Shown here: piece by piece, positions 1-12,600 of the stretch
Layout: each line of letters begins with the position of its first letter
Position numbering within the stretch: the first letter of the stretch is position 1
NCBI GenBank assembly: GCA_013396525.1
Contig: VWYX01000758.1
Span: 47,432-111,431, forward strand
Length of the DNA stretch: 64,000 nt
Direction of reading: 5' to 3'
Source: Chaetorhynchus papuensis
Lineage: Eukaryota > Chordata > Aves > Passeriformes > Rhipiduridae
Notes under the pieces: model-generated
Seen by the model: only the letters and a program-made list of their open reading frames with translations
What the model was told of the DNA's origin: nothing
Database searches by the model: none
Program-made: the position numbers and the translations under genes

Positions 1-1605
1 AGAGAGAGCAGCCCAGGCCATGCCTTTGGAGAAATCAGCACATGCACAAAGCAGCAACTGTGGTGTCTTGGGCATCTGCTCTTTCCAGCAGGGAACCAGC
101 ATATTCCTTTGGAGCTGCCTGGTAATTTTCTGTTTCAGACCAAAGCTGTAGGAGAGGAGGAGGACCTGGCAGGGCAAAAGAAGTCTACGAAGATTTATTT
201 TCTCAAAACTTGGATCTGACATACATCCACCATCTAAGATGTTCAAATACTTCTCTCACCTCCTGTAAGCAATGCACACATTTAATAATACGTTTGCTAC
301 TCCTTTTCTTAGTATTACTGTTTATATGAGAATTACAAGGCTCTTTACAGAGAAAGGCTCATATCAGCATGGGAAAAGGCCGGAATACAGGATAGAAGTG
401 ATTCTTTCAAGGACATACAGCTTTAGTGCAGCAAGATCAAAACTTGATACCAAATTTCCAAGTTCTCTAAGCCTGCTCCAGCACATCACTGTGTGTGTGC
501 AGCCTGCAGCTGCAATCTACTTTGAATTAAAAATAAGCCAACACCAAACACCCTCTGGCAAACATTTTAAAATTCTGTTCATGATGAAGTGGTTTGAACT
601 GGCCTGCCTTTAATATTATCTTCAGCATTTTCACAGATTTTAATATTATTTTCAAATATTATTGTAGCACAAAGAAAAAAAAAAAAGAAGCTTTGTTTCT
701 TTTTTTAATAAGAGAACCAAGTTTTTCTTATCCACTTGTAGAACATTGATGAAGAGGGTCCAGACCTGCAGAACTTCAGGCTCCAGAACCACATGCTTGA
801 AACATCTTACAAATAGCCATGAAAGTAACACACCCATGTCTTTGTCACACAGGTATGGTTTCAAGAGCTGCAAAAAATAATCAACAGCCCAAAGACCTGG
901 GCTGAGCTCACTAGCTGCTTCAATACTACTGTCCAGAATGCAAATGGTGACATCAACATAAACTGCCTAAAAATTCACCTTTTCCTTGTCAGAGACAAAA
1001 TTCATTCTTTGCCTGCCATCTAAAGACTGTATAACTCCTCTGGAATTCACTTCATAAGTCTCTGAAAGCTTGTTTGAGGTAGTTCTGTACCCTCTCCATG
1101 CTCTTCTTGGCACTTTGCTTTTTGGGCAGCAGGGATGGAGACCCACCACAGCCATGGCTGAAGCGGATCAGCCTGCTTCAGGCTCCTTGGGACAGGCCTG
1201 CAGCTGTATGGTGATTTAACTGATTTTAGTAGTCTTCCGGTTTTTTAATGTACCTTGGGAATGGGTAGTTTGGAATAAAGTTATTAGTCTTTTCTGTCAC
1301 CCCACCTTTTATTTTCTCCTCAACAGGTCTTAAAAGGCCACCCAGTAAGCAACTCTGCACCTGTATGCAGGAGGTGCCTGAGTTTCCAGGACACACCCAG
1401 CTGTTTTCATCTGAAGCTGCACTCCAGGAAAACAAAGTTCCATCCATGTATTACCTACCATGTTAGGGGTCCCTAGCTTTAATGGGTGGTTTCCATTTGT
1501 TTCCAAAAACATATTCCAGGTATTGAGGCACAGACAAGAGGCTTTGAGACCCCCTCAGTGCATGTACATAGGTAGGAAAAGACATTCACCTCTTTTCTTT
1601 GAGGC
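1..1605. other. Unique non-coding sequence
   Basis: I see no repeat family, RNA gene or convincing coding frame here. Open frames are short and have no recognisable domain. A weak exon-like segment at 139-219 is listed separately. A purine-rich A tract lies near 670-690. Confidence 0.6.
139..219 (+). other. Weak candidate terminal exon
   Basis: A pyrimidine-rich stretch ending TGTTTCAG (131-138) could be a splice acceptor. The following 26 codons are open and read TKAVGEEEDLAGQKK at the start, ending IYFLKTWI before TGA at 217-219. The acidic/basic composition looks mildly protein-like. I recognise no family, the frame is short enough to occur by chance, and no poly(A) signal was identified close downstream. 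It could be the last exon of a gene lying to the left of the window, but chance is more likely. Confidence 0.1.
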
Positions 1606-1652
1606 TTCTTAAACCTCCCTGTGCTTCAGTGTATGCAATGATAATCACCTGA
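1606..1652 (+). repeat. MIR-like SINE trace
   Basis: The order 'tta-acctccctgtgcttcagt' followed by 'atgataatcacct' resembles the MIR core reading 'ttaacctctctgagcctcagtttcctcatctgtaaaatgggga'. It is heavily diverged and short. MIR/CORE-SINE copies are rare and old in birds, so this is a suggestion only. Confidence 0.25.
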
Positions 1653-4600
1653 GGAGCAAATACCCTACATTAGTCCATGAAGGAGTAAGAAATAGCTTCC
1701 ATCTGTAACCCTGAATCCAACAAGGATGGTTTCCTTTCTGATATAAAATATTTATTTAACTCACCCTCAACAGCAGGGGCAATGCTGGGGCATGGTGCTA
1801 CATCTCAGCTACACATAAGTAACTCCAGCAGAAAAGTGGTCAGACACTCACTCAATGCTCCAAGCAGTGGCTCATAGCCCTTTGCTTGCTGCTGCTGCTG
1901 TGTGTCCGTGCCTACTTTTACCCTAGGATTTGCTGTGGTAAAGGTTTTTCTCTTTGCCTAGAAGTCTTGGAAACTGCTGGCTTTTCAGAGCAAACAGAAA
2001 TATGTGGAGTGGAGTAAGGTTTTGGTGAAAAAAATTTCTCACACCAGATGCCAAAATAAGGAGAAGAAAATACATTGGAAAAGCAATTAAGCAGTGTCAA
2101 ACTCGTAGCATTGCTCATACTTAGGAGCAAGCCCTCCCAGAGAGATCATGCTCCTTGTTGCTGGAGGTGCTCCAAAGACCAAGCAAAATGCCTGCTATCC
2201 TGCAGGGAGTACCAACACAGATGGCCAGCTCAGGATTTTACCACAAGAGCAACTGAGTACAAGCAGCTCTGAGGTTTCCATCACACTCTTGAAGAGCCCA
2301 CACTTGTTTACAGCCTGCATTGAGGCACACCTCTGGTTTTGCAGTTCATCAGCCTGAATTGACCTGAATTCTCTTAGACTTGTAGCTTTATTTCATAATC
2401 CCCTTTCTGAGCAGTGACTGGAAACTGCCTTTCTTCCTCTAAGAGTACATACCCTGCGGAGCCATGCTGGGACAGGGATTGTTTAAACAAGTCATGCAGA
2501 AGCAAACAGCTTGCACCAGAGGGGTGAGGGCTCTGTCCCAGAACACCCCAACATCTGATGGCTCAAGCAGTTTTTTATTGTCTTGGAAGAGGGATTCAGT
2601 TCCCTCCTCTGCCTGGGGAGGTTTGTGTTTGTTCTTCTCCTCCAGCAGGACTGCTCTGACGATCAGCCTAGAGCAAGCCAGAGGGAGGGCAGGTCCTGAA
2701 CTGCAGTCCAGCAATGGCTCCATTCTCATCCTCTGATGAACCCAGCTGGCATCAGCTTGCAGGAACAAACCTTCTTTCTTGCAGAAGCAATTTCTCTACT
2801 AAGAAATTATCTCACCTTCTCCTTAGTGTACACAGTGAATTTCAAGTGCTGGTATTAAAAGTTGTTTCACTATCAGTCTGCGCCTGGAAATCACGGCCTC
2901 AGCAGCTAATCTATGCCTCTACCATCGTTGCAGTGAAATAACTCTCTGTTGGTGCAAAACCACAATAGCAGTGCCGGGGGGGGGGGGGCAAGTTAAATCA
3001 GCTGTCTATACCATGTCTTTATTTTTACTTTATAGAATAACAGGATTACTGAACAAATCAGGTTCTTCAGGTCTGCAAAGCTCCCCAAAACACAAATTTA
3101 TGACAATATATATTTCATTCTTAGACATCAAAGTGCTCCGTGCAGGTGGGTGATTACATCATTTCCTGCACTTTAGCAACAAACCAACCCTCAAATACAT
3201 GTGTTTCTGATCTGTTGAAGAACAGACATCAGGTAAATGGCAGAAGAGCAAAATCTACTAATACCTAGTCTGTGTTATCTTGACTGACTCTGTAAAAGCT
3301 GGGGCTGGGAGGCTAGAGAAGGGAGGGAGAGGTGAGGAGAGCCAAGGCTATGTGTCAGGCATTCAAATTAGTCTCCAAACACTCAGAAAAATATACTCTG
3401 CCAGTGTGCCCACAAGTGCTAAATGGCAGCTGAGTGCTTACAGGGAGCCTGACAAACGTGGGCACGGCCATCATTTATTGGCAACTAGAAACAGAAATGT
3501 GGTGTGCAAGTGAACTGCCAGCCACTTGGTAATCGAAGAGCACTTCACAGTATTTATCAGTTCTATGACCAAGAACACATGAATTTTTTAATAATTGCTC
3601 CATTCACAGCCTCGCACCACGTACTGAACTCAGACCATTTAAAAGCCATTAATTAATAATTTATTACTGATTACACTTCACAATGTCATCCGAAATTGCT
3701 CCTCTGGTGGTGGTAGTAAACATGTCATGGCAGTCCCTTGTTCCACATTCCAGAGGCCAGCACATCACCTGTCTCTAATGGAGTATTACTCACAAGAAGT
3801 GCACTAGTTCTTCTTTATTGTGGCAGCAATTCTGGAGCTCAGTATGGGATAATCTTATCCAGGATATAACCCTATTCCTCAGGATATATAATATGGCTGT
3901 GAAACCCCCAGCCAGGACTGGGGGAGTGATCAGACAGGGCTGCTTGGATACTACTCCAGGACCAGATGAAAATGTGACCTTTTCAAGGACTGGAGAAGAA
4001 TGCATTTTCCTTTCTGGTCTTCCCTGAAGACACCTGGAGAAGTAAACCCCCCACTCCTGCTAAGGATTTTTTCCAAAGATCATTATTTCAAAATTTTCTG
4101 GACTCAATTGCACTACTAATTAGACCATTTCTACCTCAGTCACAAATTAACAGTTTCAGCATAACTTCCAGTATGAGAATATTCCTGGCATAGAATTTTT
4201 TTATTTTTAAGCCACATGAAATAACTTCCTAGGTCTGCCTCTTCCATTAACTCTTCAGATCTCCTGTGAAAACTTCTTTTCCACTTTGATTTTTTGCTCC
4301 ACCACTGGTTCCTCCCCTCGCTCTGTTCTAGTCTTAGTAAATTATTCACCATCCAACTTCCATCACACCAGCATTTCCTGTAATTTATAGCATCTACTAT
4401 GTTGTATTATTTAACACCAAAAAGCATTTCAGGATTCAGCTTTAGATGTATCAGGAAAGATGTAATGAATTGTGTTGCGTTGTATAAAACCCTTGGCAAT
4501 AAAATGGAAAACGATTAACAGCTTAATGGTGGTCATCCTGCTAATGTCTCAGGCTTTTGTGCCTTGTCACGTTTATTCTACTGCAAAGGGGGCAGGAGCT

Positions 4601-6094
4601 TTTAAACTTGTTTGCTCCTCTCAGAGAAATTGCTCTTTTCCTTTTCAGCTAACACCACATGCTTGTTAATGGAGTTTTAATAATAACCATGTTATTACCT
4701 TCTTCCATCAGACAGGGACGTCCACTAAATAATTTCCAGCAAAATCTCAATTCCAGATCATAAGTGCAGAAGGCAAGACCACAGCTTCTGGCAGTTTATT
4801 CAGCTTTCATCATATTGTCATATCAAACTAAATTATTGAAGATGACTGGCAATTTACATATCTCCTCTCTAAGTCAAACAAGCTAGAGTTCACTGTGTTA
4901 TATCTCACTGCATTTATAAACCTAGCCTAGCAACCCAACTTGTTTGCATAGTATATAATGAGATGAGAATAAAATAAAGGTTTCTTTGGCAGGTGTGGCA
5001 GAACTGAAGCCTGTTCCAGGCATAAAACATAAAGATTATGCCAGCACCTCTTGCCTGGTGAAGGACATGTTTTCCACAACCTCTTAACCCTTTTGATTTC
5101 AATGACCATATGATTAATAATACATTAATTTGCCTAACATTTTGGGATTAGTTTTGTTGGGTTACTCTGTCTTTACACTAGAGTAAGAAAGAGGAGGATT
5201 AAGTTCATTACTTAATATTGAAAGGAGCACACACGAATTATAATCTAGTTTTGATCTTGCATAACATTTTACATTTCTATTAATTGTACTATAAAATTCA
5301 CACTGGCTATGTTTTAAATGCACAACATTCAAACACCTTCTGAAATCAGGCATCCTCCATGCTGTGTCTGTGAAAGTCAAGTGTCACTTTTTACATTCTC
5401 ATTTCAAAATGATTCCTCTAATGACCAGGATAAAAAAAAAAAGTATTATTCAGAACTGAGTAATAGCTTTCACTAGCCATAGTGATGGCTGGATGGGATA
5501 CATTCTTACGTGCCTTGTAAACATTTGATACAACTCCAGATCTTCAGTAAAATATTTTACTGAGAGGAGGATAACAGAATTTCACTCTCAAATTCTTAAT
5601 GAATGTTATCTACATGCAGAACGTACCTCCCTACTTAGACATCCATATTGAGTGGTTTTATTTTTCAGAAATGCAGGTCAGATTGGATCTGATTTTGTCT
5701 CACGGCTTCTGAAACCAGACTGCTCCTGACTTGCCTTGGAAAGATGTTTTATGGTTTTATTCAGCTATTCACTGCTTTCACTGGGAGCAGTTCACACCAA
5801 TATTTTCAAATAACTAACTCTTTAAGTGCGGATCTAACACCAACCTAGCCTGAAAACCACACCCTTTTTATATGACTGTATATTGGGAACATGATCTCAG
5901 TTTTTAGACTCTCTATAACAGTAAGGCTCATTCCACAGGGAAGTAACAATCTTTAATTCCTTAATCCTATAATTCATCTGGTTTTGCTTATTTTGAACTA
6001 CAGTGAATTCCTTTTATTTCCCTTGAAAATACATCAGTCTCATGTCTACTGTCCCAGTTGTGTATCAGCTTGATTAGTTGTGTTCAGTTAACAT
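1653..6094. other. Unique non-coding sequence
   Basis: No interspersed repeat family or gene is recognised. It contains a 13-base G run at 2976-2988 and an AT-rich block with TAATT/ATTAAT motifs near 3580-3670. Short frames on both strands around 2.4-2.8 kb and 3.8-4.0 kb overlap each other in antisense and have no protein-like features. Confidence 0.6.
2976..2988 (+). repeat. Poly-G run (13 G)
   Basis: Thirteen consecutive G residues follow GTGCC. Such runs mutate readily and are prone to sequencing and assembly length error. Confidence 0.95.
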
Positions 6095-6600
6095 ATCACA
6101 GAATCCCAGAATGGGTCAGGTTGGAAGGGACCACAGTGAATTATCTGCTCCATCCTCCCTGCTCAAGCAGGGTCATCCTGGAGCACATGCCACAGGACTG
6201 CATCCAAAGAGCTCTTGAGTAAATCCGGGGAGGGAGACTCCACAACCTCTCTGGGCAATCTGTTCCCATGCTCAGTCACCCACATGACAAAGAAGTTCAT
6301 CCTCATGTTCAGGTGGAAATTCCTGTGCATCAATTTCTGCCTGTTGCCCTTTGTCCTATTGCTCAGCACCACTGAGCAGAGCCTGGAAACATCCTCTTGG
6401 CACCCCCCCTTCAGATACTGACAGACACTGATGAGGTCCCCTCTCAGTCGTGTCTTCTTGAGGCTGAACAGGCCCAGCTCCCTCTGCCTTTCCTCGTAAG
6501 AGAGATGCTCCACTCCCTTGACATTCTTTGTCACCCTCTTCAGGACCCACTCCACATCTCTCATACTGAGGAGACAGTCTCTTGTACTGCACATGACTCC
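6095..6600 (-). mobile_element. CR1 LINE, 3' end, minus strand
   Basis: The plus strand begins 'atcacagaatcccagaatgg..aggttggaaggg', the reverse complement of the avian CR1 3' terminus, and runs on through 'agcagggtcatcctggagcac' and 'ctccacaacctctctgggcaa'. About 500 bp of the element's 3' end is kept, including the C-terminal end of its ORF2 in one unbroken frame. CR1 copies are usually 5'-truncated, as here. The intact frame and close match to the remembered family pattern suggest a relatively young copy compared with the one near 19 kb. Confidence 0.95.
6163..6594 (-). pseudogene. CR1 ORF2 C-terminal fragment
   Basis: This 143-codon open frame is the end of the CR1 ORF2 polyprotein (endonuclease plus reverse transcriptase), downstream of the catalytic domains. 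Diagnostic family segments are visible: VEHLSYEERQRELGLFSLKK, LRGDLISVCQYLKGG, FHLNMRMNFFVMWVTEHGNR and LPREVVESPS. The polymerase YxDD region and the endonuclease are absent because the element is 5'-truncated, so the fragment cannot be enzymatically active. The Met at the start is incidental. It is not a host gene; its lack of stop codons reflects the age of the insertion. Confidence 0.88.
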
Positions 6601-9600
6601 TCATTATAATAAGAGCACACCACTCAATATTTGGTTTACCTTGATGTTATTGTTATTTTTCTTGCTAAAGCCAAAGGCCATAGAGTGTAATTACTGATTC
6701 ATATCTTAGCAAAGAGTAATCTTGTAAAAAGCTTTGTAGATGAATTAAAATGTCTTAAATGCATTAAAACAGGATTAGGAATGGGAAAAGTAATGACAAG
6801 AAAGCAACATAAATTACTGCTTTCCAGACAGATCTCAAAATTCACCATCATGTAGAATATCACACCTCAGGCCCAACTACAAAAGAAGCAAGAGAAACGG
6901 ACATCAGAATAAAGTACATAAGAAAAAAACCTTCTAAATTCTGGCACATGAATACACCAGCAATGTGCATTAGAAAACTGATAATTTCTTACAGTTAAAC
7001 CTTTCCTTACCAATTTATAAGAACTGGAGACAGATTAATCCAGTGTTACCTCCAGTAGAGAAGTAAGTAAGGAAATTACAAGATAATGAAATCCACAGTT
7101 AAACGTAAACAACACAAGCTGGAAAGGTACACTGTCTGCACTTTTTGTCTCTGTGACTCCAGGATATTATTGATTATGTAATACTAGACTGAGAAAATTA
7201 AATGAGGCAGCAAATTGCAGAATCTGTTGGTAGCTACCCTGAGCAGTCTAAGTCCTCTCACTGAAAGGAATCCCAGTAGGAGATTTTTTCCCTAGGTAGT
7301 TCCTTCTCTTTGTACAGATGTTAGTTCTCCACATTTATAAGGCAAAATTCTCATGCAAATACTGGATGGAAAAGTGCCAGGGCATAATGGTCTGTGAAGC
7401 CATTTGTTTGGGCAGTTGGTTTGTGGTTGATTAAAACCTGATGGCTTATTATTTTTTCCTAAATAAATAGGCCAGTCTAATAAAAGCCATAACCTTCCTG
7501 GCCTCCCTTATACCTGCACACCATCCCTCACCATCCCTCTGATGTGATGTGTTACCATTCCCTTCTCTGCAATGCATCCCTCGGGTGAGTGGGACACATC
7601 CCTGCTTCCGGTAAGGATTGCCAGAGGGCAGGAGCTTTTCTTCTTTTCTTAGCCTGTAACGACCTCCTTGCCTTCCTGATGTGCTCCAAAGGAACAGGGA
7701 CACAGGGAACTGTCACTGCGCATTCCTATGTAGAAAGGGATTAGGGAGTTCCTCCTTGAAGAGAGCATGAGTCCTCCCCCAGTGGACCCTTCTCTCTCTT
7801 CTGCCTTGGAAACCACCACACTCACCATTCCTCAACAGGAAACAAAAATCTTGGAGATTTCTCAAAAGCTGAGGTTTGGATAAGCTATCACAGTTTCTCA
7901 GATAAACATACCTAACTCCTTCAAAGGCAGCATGCAAAAAGACTTTATCACCCTAAGTGTAGATTTCACTCAAACAGGTTAGAAAACAGAATCATAAACA
8001 GTGAGGAGTGCCAGGGTACTGGAGATTGAACTTTTACAACTCCACTTATGCCATGTCCATGAGGTCAGGAAATAAAGAATTTTTTTTTACCAGAAATTGT
8101 GTGTATGTGTCTAGTTAATCAACAGAAGGTTGGGAAGAAGCTCAGCCTTCAGTAAATGCAGGCTGCTGGGCTAAAAGGAAATCAGGGAGGGGACAGAAAA
8201 ATGCTTCTGAAATTTTGCCATTATTCTTCTGAGGAGCTCCGCATACAAACAATCGAGAAGAAAAAACCTGAGGCAGTGAATGCATCTCAACTGTTATGCA
8301 CACAGAGAAATTTTTGGAAACAGTTATCCAATCTTGTTCAAGTTTTGCCACTCAAAGTGAAATAATTCCTTAGTCCACAAAGAATCATCACTTTGTGATA
8401 CAGTGCTACTGATACTGGAACAAATATATGCCATTTGAGAATGAAACTGAAATGAGCCTAGAAATCAGCACAAATAGCAAAGAACTTCCTAATGCATGAG
8501 ATTCAAGGAACCCAAATTGAAAGAATTTAACTGTTTTATTTTAGGTTCTTCAATCCAGCTGCAGAGGAACAAGAATGGAGCAAATGCCAATGTGTCGGCA
8601 ACTAGGGTGCTTCCTGGGTGAAAAGGAGAGAACACTGATGCAGTTAAAAAGGAGTTATATTGCAGCTGGTTAGAACAATGAAATTATCATGACAAGAAGA
8701 ACGGACACTTCCACTGGGAGCTGTCTGGGGGCTGACAGGTTTTCAGGGAGGTATCTAGTTCAAGGCCGTGTGTTACAAGCTGTCCTTAGAGAAGTATTAT
8801 ACGTGGAGTGAACATCAAGAAAACTGAAGGACCTGGCAACCTATATCCAGGGGAGACCCAAGGCACTGTGCAGAAAGCATCCTGACACTTCCTGAAGTAA
8901 TGCACCCTCATTTGGTTGCTGTCAGTGAAAGACTCAGCAAAGCTTTCACCCCACAGAGCCAACTAAATAATCACTGCACCAACACACCCAGAGCAGGCAG
9001 AGAGATGTAACTGCACCTTGTCTGTATGAAGTCCTCAACAATATATAGAAAGGAACATTTCACTAAGGAAGAGTTGCTCCTTAACACCTGAAATATCTAA
9101 CATGCTTTATAGGAACTGTGCCAAAGACTTCCAATATCATGATGGTTGTTAATACAGCCTGCTTTCTGCAAAAATCTGGATACCAAGGAGTTAAGTGGAT
9201 GATGTTTAGCCAGCAGCAGCAAGCTGTTTAGTTTATTTTTATTAAAACATAGCATTATGTGCTACTTCTAGGTAACGTGGAAAGTCCTTGACAAGCTACG
9301 TGAAGTGGAAAAGAGCACAATAGCATACTAATTTTAACAATGGTAGTGGAAAGCAAGCTGGTTGAACCTGGTACTGGAGTATGCTTTTCCTTTCAGTGAG
9401 ACACAGGTTTCCTCTTCTGCATTTGAGAAGGCAGCCTGTAGAAGTCAAAGGGTCATCTTCCCCAGCCAGCACCCTCCAGTTCTGCTCCTCCCTGAAATAA
9501 GCCTCTTGTACTCCTGAAAAGAGAAGTAGCCTTGGACTAGGTGTGATGGAAGGCAGCACTTTTATGCCTTTCTGCATTTTTTAAATTCAGTTTCTTTGCC

Positions 9601-9617
9601 CCTCCATGAAGAGAGAA
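6601..9617. other. Unique non-coding sequence
   Basis: AT-rich single-copy sequence. I see no repeat family, RNA gene or credible exon. GC rises slightly near 7.5-7.8 kb, where short antisense frames appear, but with no protein signature. Confidence 0.6.
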
Positions 9618-9682
9618 AGAAAATGAAAACAACAACCCCAAAAACAAACAACAACAACAAAAAAAACCCAGCAGCAACAAAA
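9618..9682 (+). repeat. (CAA)n-like low-complexity run
   Basis: An A-rich tract with repeated AAC/ACA units, interrupted by short C runs and an eight-A run. It is an imperfect microsatellite. Confidence 0.85.
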
Positions 9683-12600
9683 CTCACAGAAAATGTAAAA
9701 GATGGCACTGCAGATCAAATCTTGGTGAAATCTTTAGGATTTTCTGATAGATAGCATAGTCAAAACATGATAAACATGTTAGTTTATCAGTAACAGCTAC
9801 AGTTACATTCATTTATTTGTCTGGAAGAATGGATCTGTACCTTAAGCATGAGCTCAGAACACTCAAAGTCAATCCCTCCCTTTTTCTGTGGCTTTCTTAT
9901 TGTGATCAAGTCACTGATTTTCTTTGTGTTTTGTTCCCCCATTCATAAATTATAGGTTCCCCCACATTGTCCAAGGATGTCTTTGTAAGGCTGTAAGTTC
10001 CTTCATCAGTCCAGCATGTCTTCCAGAGAGGAAACGGGAAAAAAAGAAAAGGAAAATAGTGGTACCAAATAAACAGAAAATAGAAATGTCAGGAGAGTGT
10101 ATATGGACCAAAACAATATCACATGACACAGAATAATTTAGAAAACAATAAAATCAAACTCCAGACCCTATTTAGCTCTTCTGGATGGAAGTCTCTACAC
10201 AGACCTGATTTTCCAGAGACAACAGTACTGGGATGGCTTGACAGCCATGAGTCAATATCTGCCTGGGAAAGGGAGCTAAGGAGATGTGGGAATGACCAAA
10301 CCTGTTGCAGCAGACTTACAAGAAACTGGGAAGACAATGATGGAAAATGTTGATGATTTAAGTGAGGACACATAAGTACAAGTAGCTATGGAAGAAAATG
10401 CATCTTCTAGAGAGAGAAAGGTAAGATCAGAATAAATGAGAAAGAGCAGGAAAAATCACAAGATAGGATTTTCTGTGAAAGAAAACACTTTTGTCTTGGG
10501 TGGAAAAGATTTAATAATCTGATTTTCTAATGAAAAAATTTGTTTTAATAGTATCAACCTCAGCTCTTGGTTTCATTTAGGTTCTTAATTTTCTACCCTG
10601 TTATCATTTCTTCTCAGAGTTTCTATAGTGTCTACGTTATGTCTTTAGCCATTAATTTTATAGCTCAGCAAATGCAGTGGCTGATCTTCCTTTTACACTG
10701 GGGTAAAGTGCTGCAGAATTCAGTGACGGTGGTTCCAATGACACAAATGTTTTCCCTTTGCATCTGCTTTTCATCATGTTCTTTCAGAGCTGGGTCTCCA
10801 TTTGATAGATTCGCTGATAGATAGGTTTGAGCTAAATGAAAATCTTTGTACAGAGTCACCAGTCCCTGTCCTACCCTGAACATGCTGTGACTCTGTAATA
10901 AGCTGGTGTGGAAAAAACAGCCACGACTTCTAGGTCCCACTTTTGGCCCAGCTGTGTCACTCCAGACAAGGCAGAGACTCAGCTTTCAGTGCAGTGTTTT
11001 CATCTCATTACTTTATCGCCACTAATTGCATACAACCATATATAGTGCCTGTCTTAAAGACCTACTCTCAGTTTAAACCTCTGACTCCCACCATGTCTGA
11101 GGCCTGTCTAATCCCACAGCTCATCTTGAGATTGTTTCTGTGTTTTATCTATGCTGTCCCCTGCAGAATGTCTCAAAATTCAAATTCTTGAGTTCAAATT
11201 CATTTGACATTCTTCCATCAAAGTCACACCCACTAAGGGTGGGAATCATCTTGCTTAACAGCAGCCATTTAAAAGTTAGACAACTCCCTAAATAACCTGG
11301 CTGAGACAGAAAAAAATACTTCAAGAAGTAAATTCATTGATCCTGTACTAGGTTGTTCCCTCTCTTCACTGTCTACACAAGCCTAGATGACGACCCCAGA
11401 CTAATTTTTAAATGGCTGATAATAACGAAGATGGATATTACCCATTAAAGAATGGTAGAAAAAAAGACTAAAGCTCCACTTCCAAGGCCCTATAATATTT
11501 TCCCATCCCAGGGATATCAATATACAGGCTGTTGCTGGGACTACTTATCACTGTCCTCTTTCTCTGCTATGTTTTGGCCCCTGACATCACCTGGAAATCC
11601 TTTTCTCCTGTTTTTCCCTTTTAAACCCTGAGGTGTCTCGTGTTGCCCAGGGCAGGATTCTGCCTGAAGCAAGCCTTCCTCAAGATGCCTGCCTCCATAC
11701 AGGTCATATCCATCTTTATTCAAATATGTTGAGATGTTTCCAACTGAAATCTATCACACTGTTGTAATAAGTTTGACTTCAGGGAAAATAAATGTTAGTC
11801 AAAGGTTAATAAACAATAGAGAGGGACAACTTAGTAGTTGCAGTCTCTCTCTAGTGTATTACTGGTCTGCATCACAGTTCCTATTAAGTATTATCCAATT
11901 TTGCTTGGCTTTTCTTCTGTAAATATTGAATATACTAAGATGTATTCTCCATTCCACCGGGCTGCAATAACTCTGCAAAATAAATATAGTGTAAAACCAG
12001 TATAAATGAATGGTTAAAAAGGCTCAGTGATCTGGATTCTGATCCTACGGCTCTGTGTGCACAGAAACTGAGCTTTATTTTGGCATAGACGAGATGAAGT
12101 CTGTTCTGGTTCATCGTGTGAATGCTTCAGCAAGCTATTGAATAAACACTAGATATAAAATTCTCATTCTGATTATTTACTTTCTTTGCTCCACAGAAAT
12201 CCCATTCATAGGCCTGGTAGCAGTTCACATTTCAAGGTTTTTTTCTTCTTTGTTAGTTAATGAGTAAACATAGGTGAAAAGATTTCATTTTGGAGTCCTG
12301 ACAGTGATGGTGTGACAAGCCAGAGCTTTCTTCTCCCTTCTCTGTTTCTGTTTGTCTCTCATGCTTGGAGGCTTTCAGTACTAAAGCTTTCCACACTCTG
12401 CACTATCAGTCCACATGTTGCTTTGAAAGCTGCTGGCAATTCTGCCCTCAGCTTTCAGCTTTTCTCTTTTGCATCCCTAAGCAGTGGTGATCTGTAACAG
12501 TGACTGTAATTAAAAACCACTTTTGAGCCATGTGAGGTTGCAGGGTTTGCTTCCTTTGTTTTTCTGCTTTGAAAAACTCACACGTGCTGGTTTCAATGAA

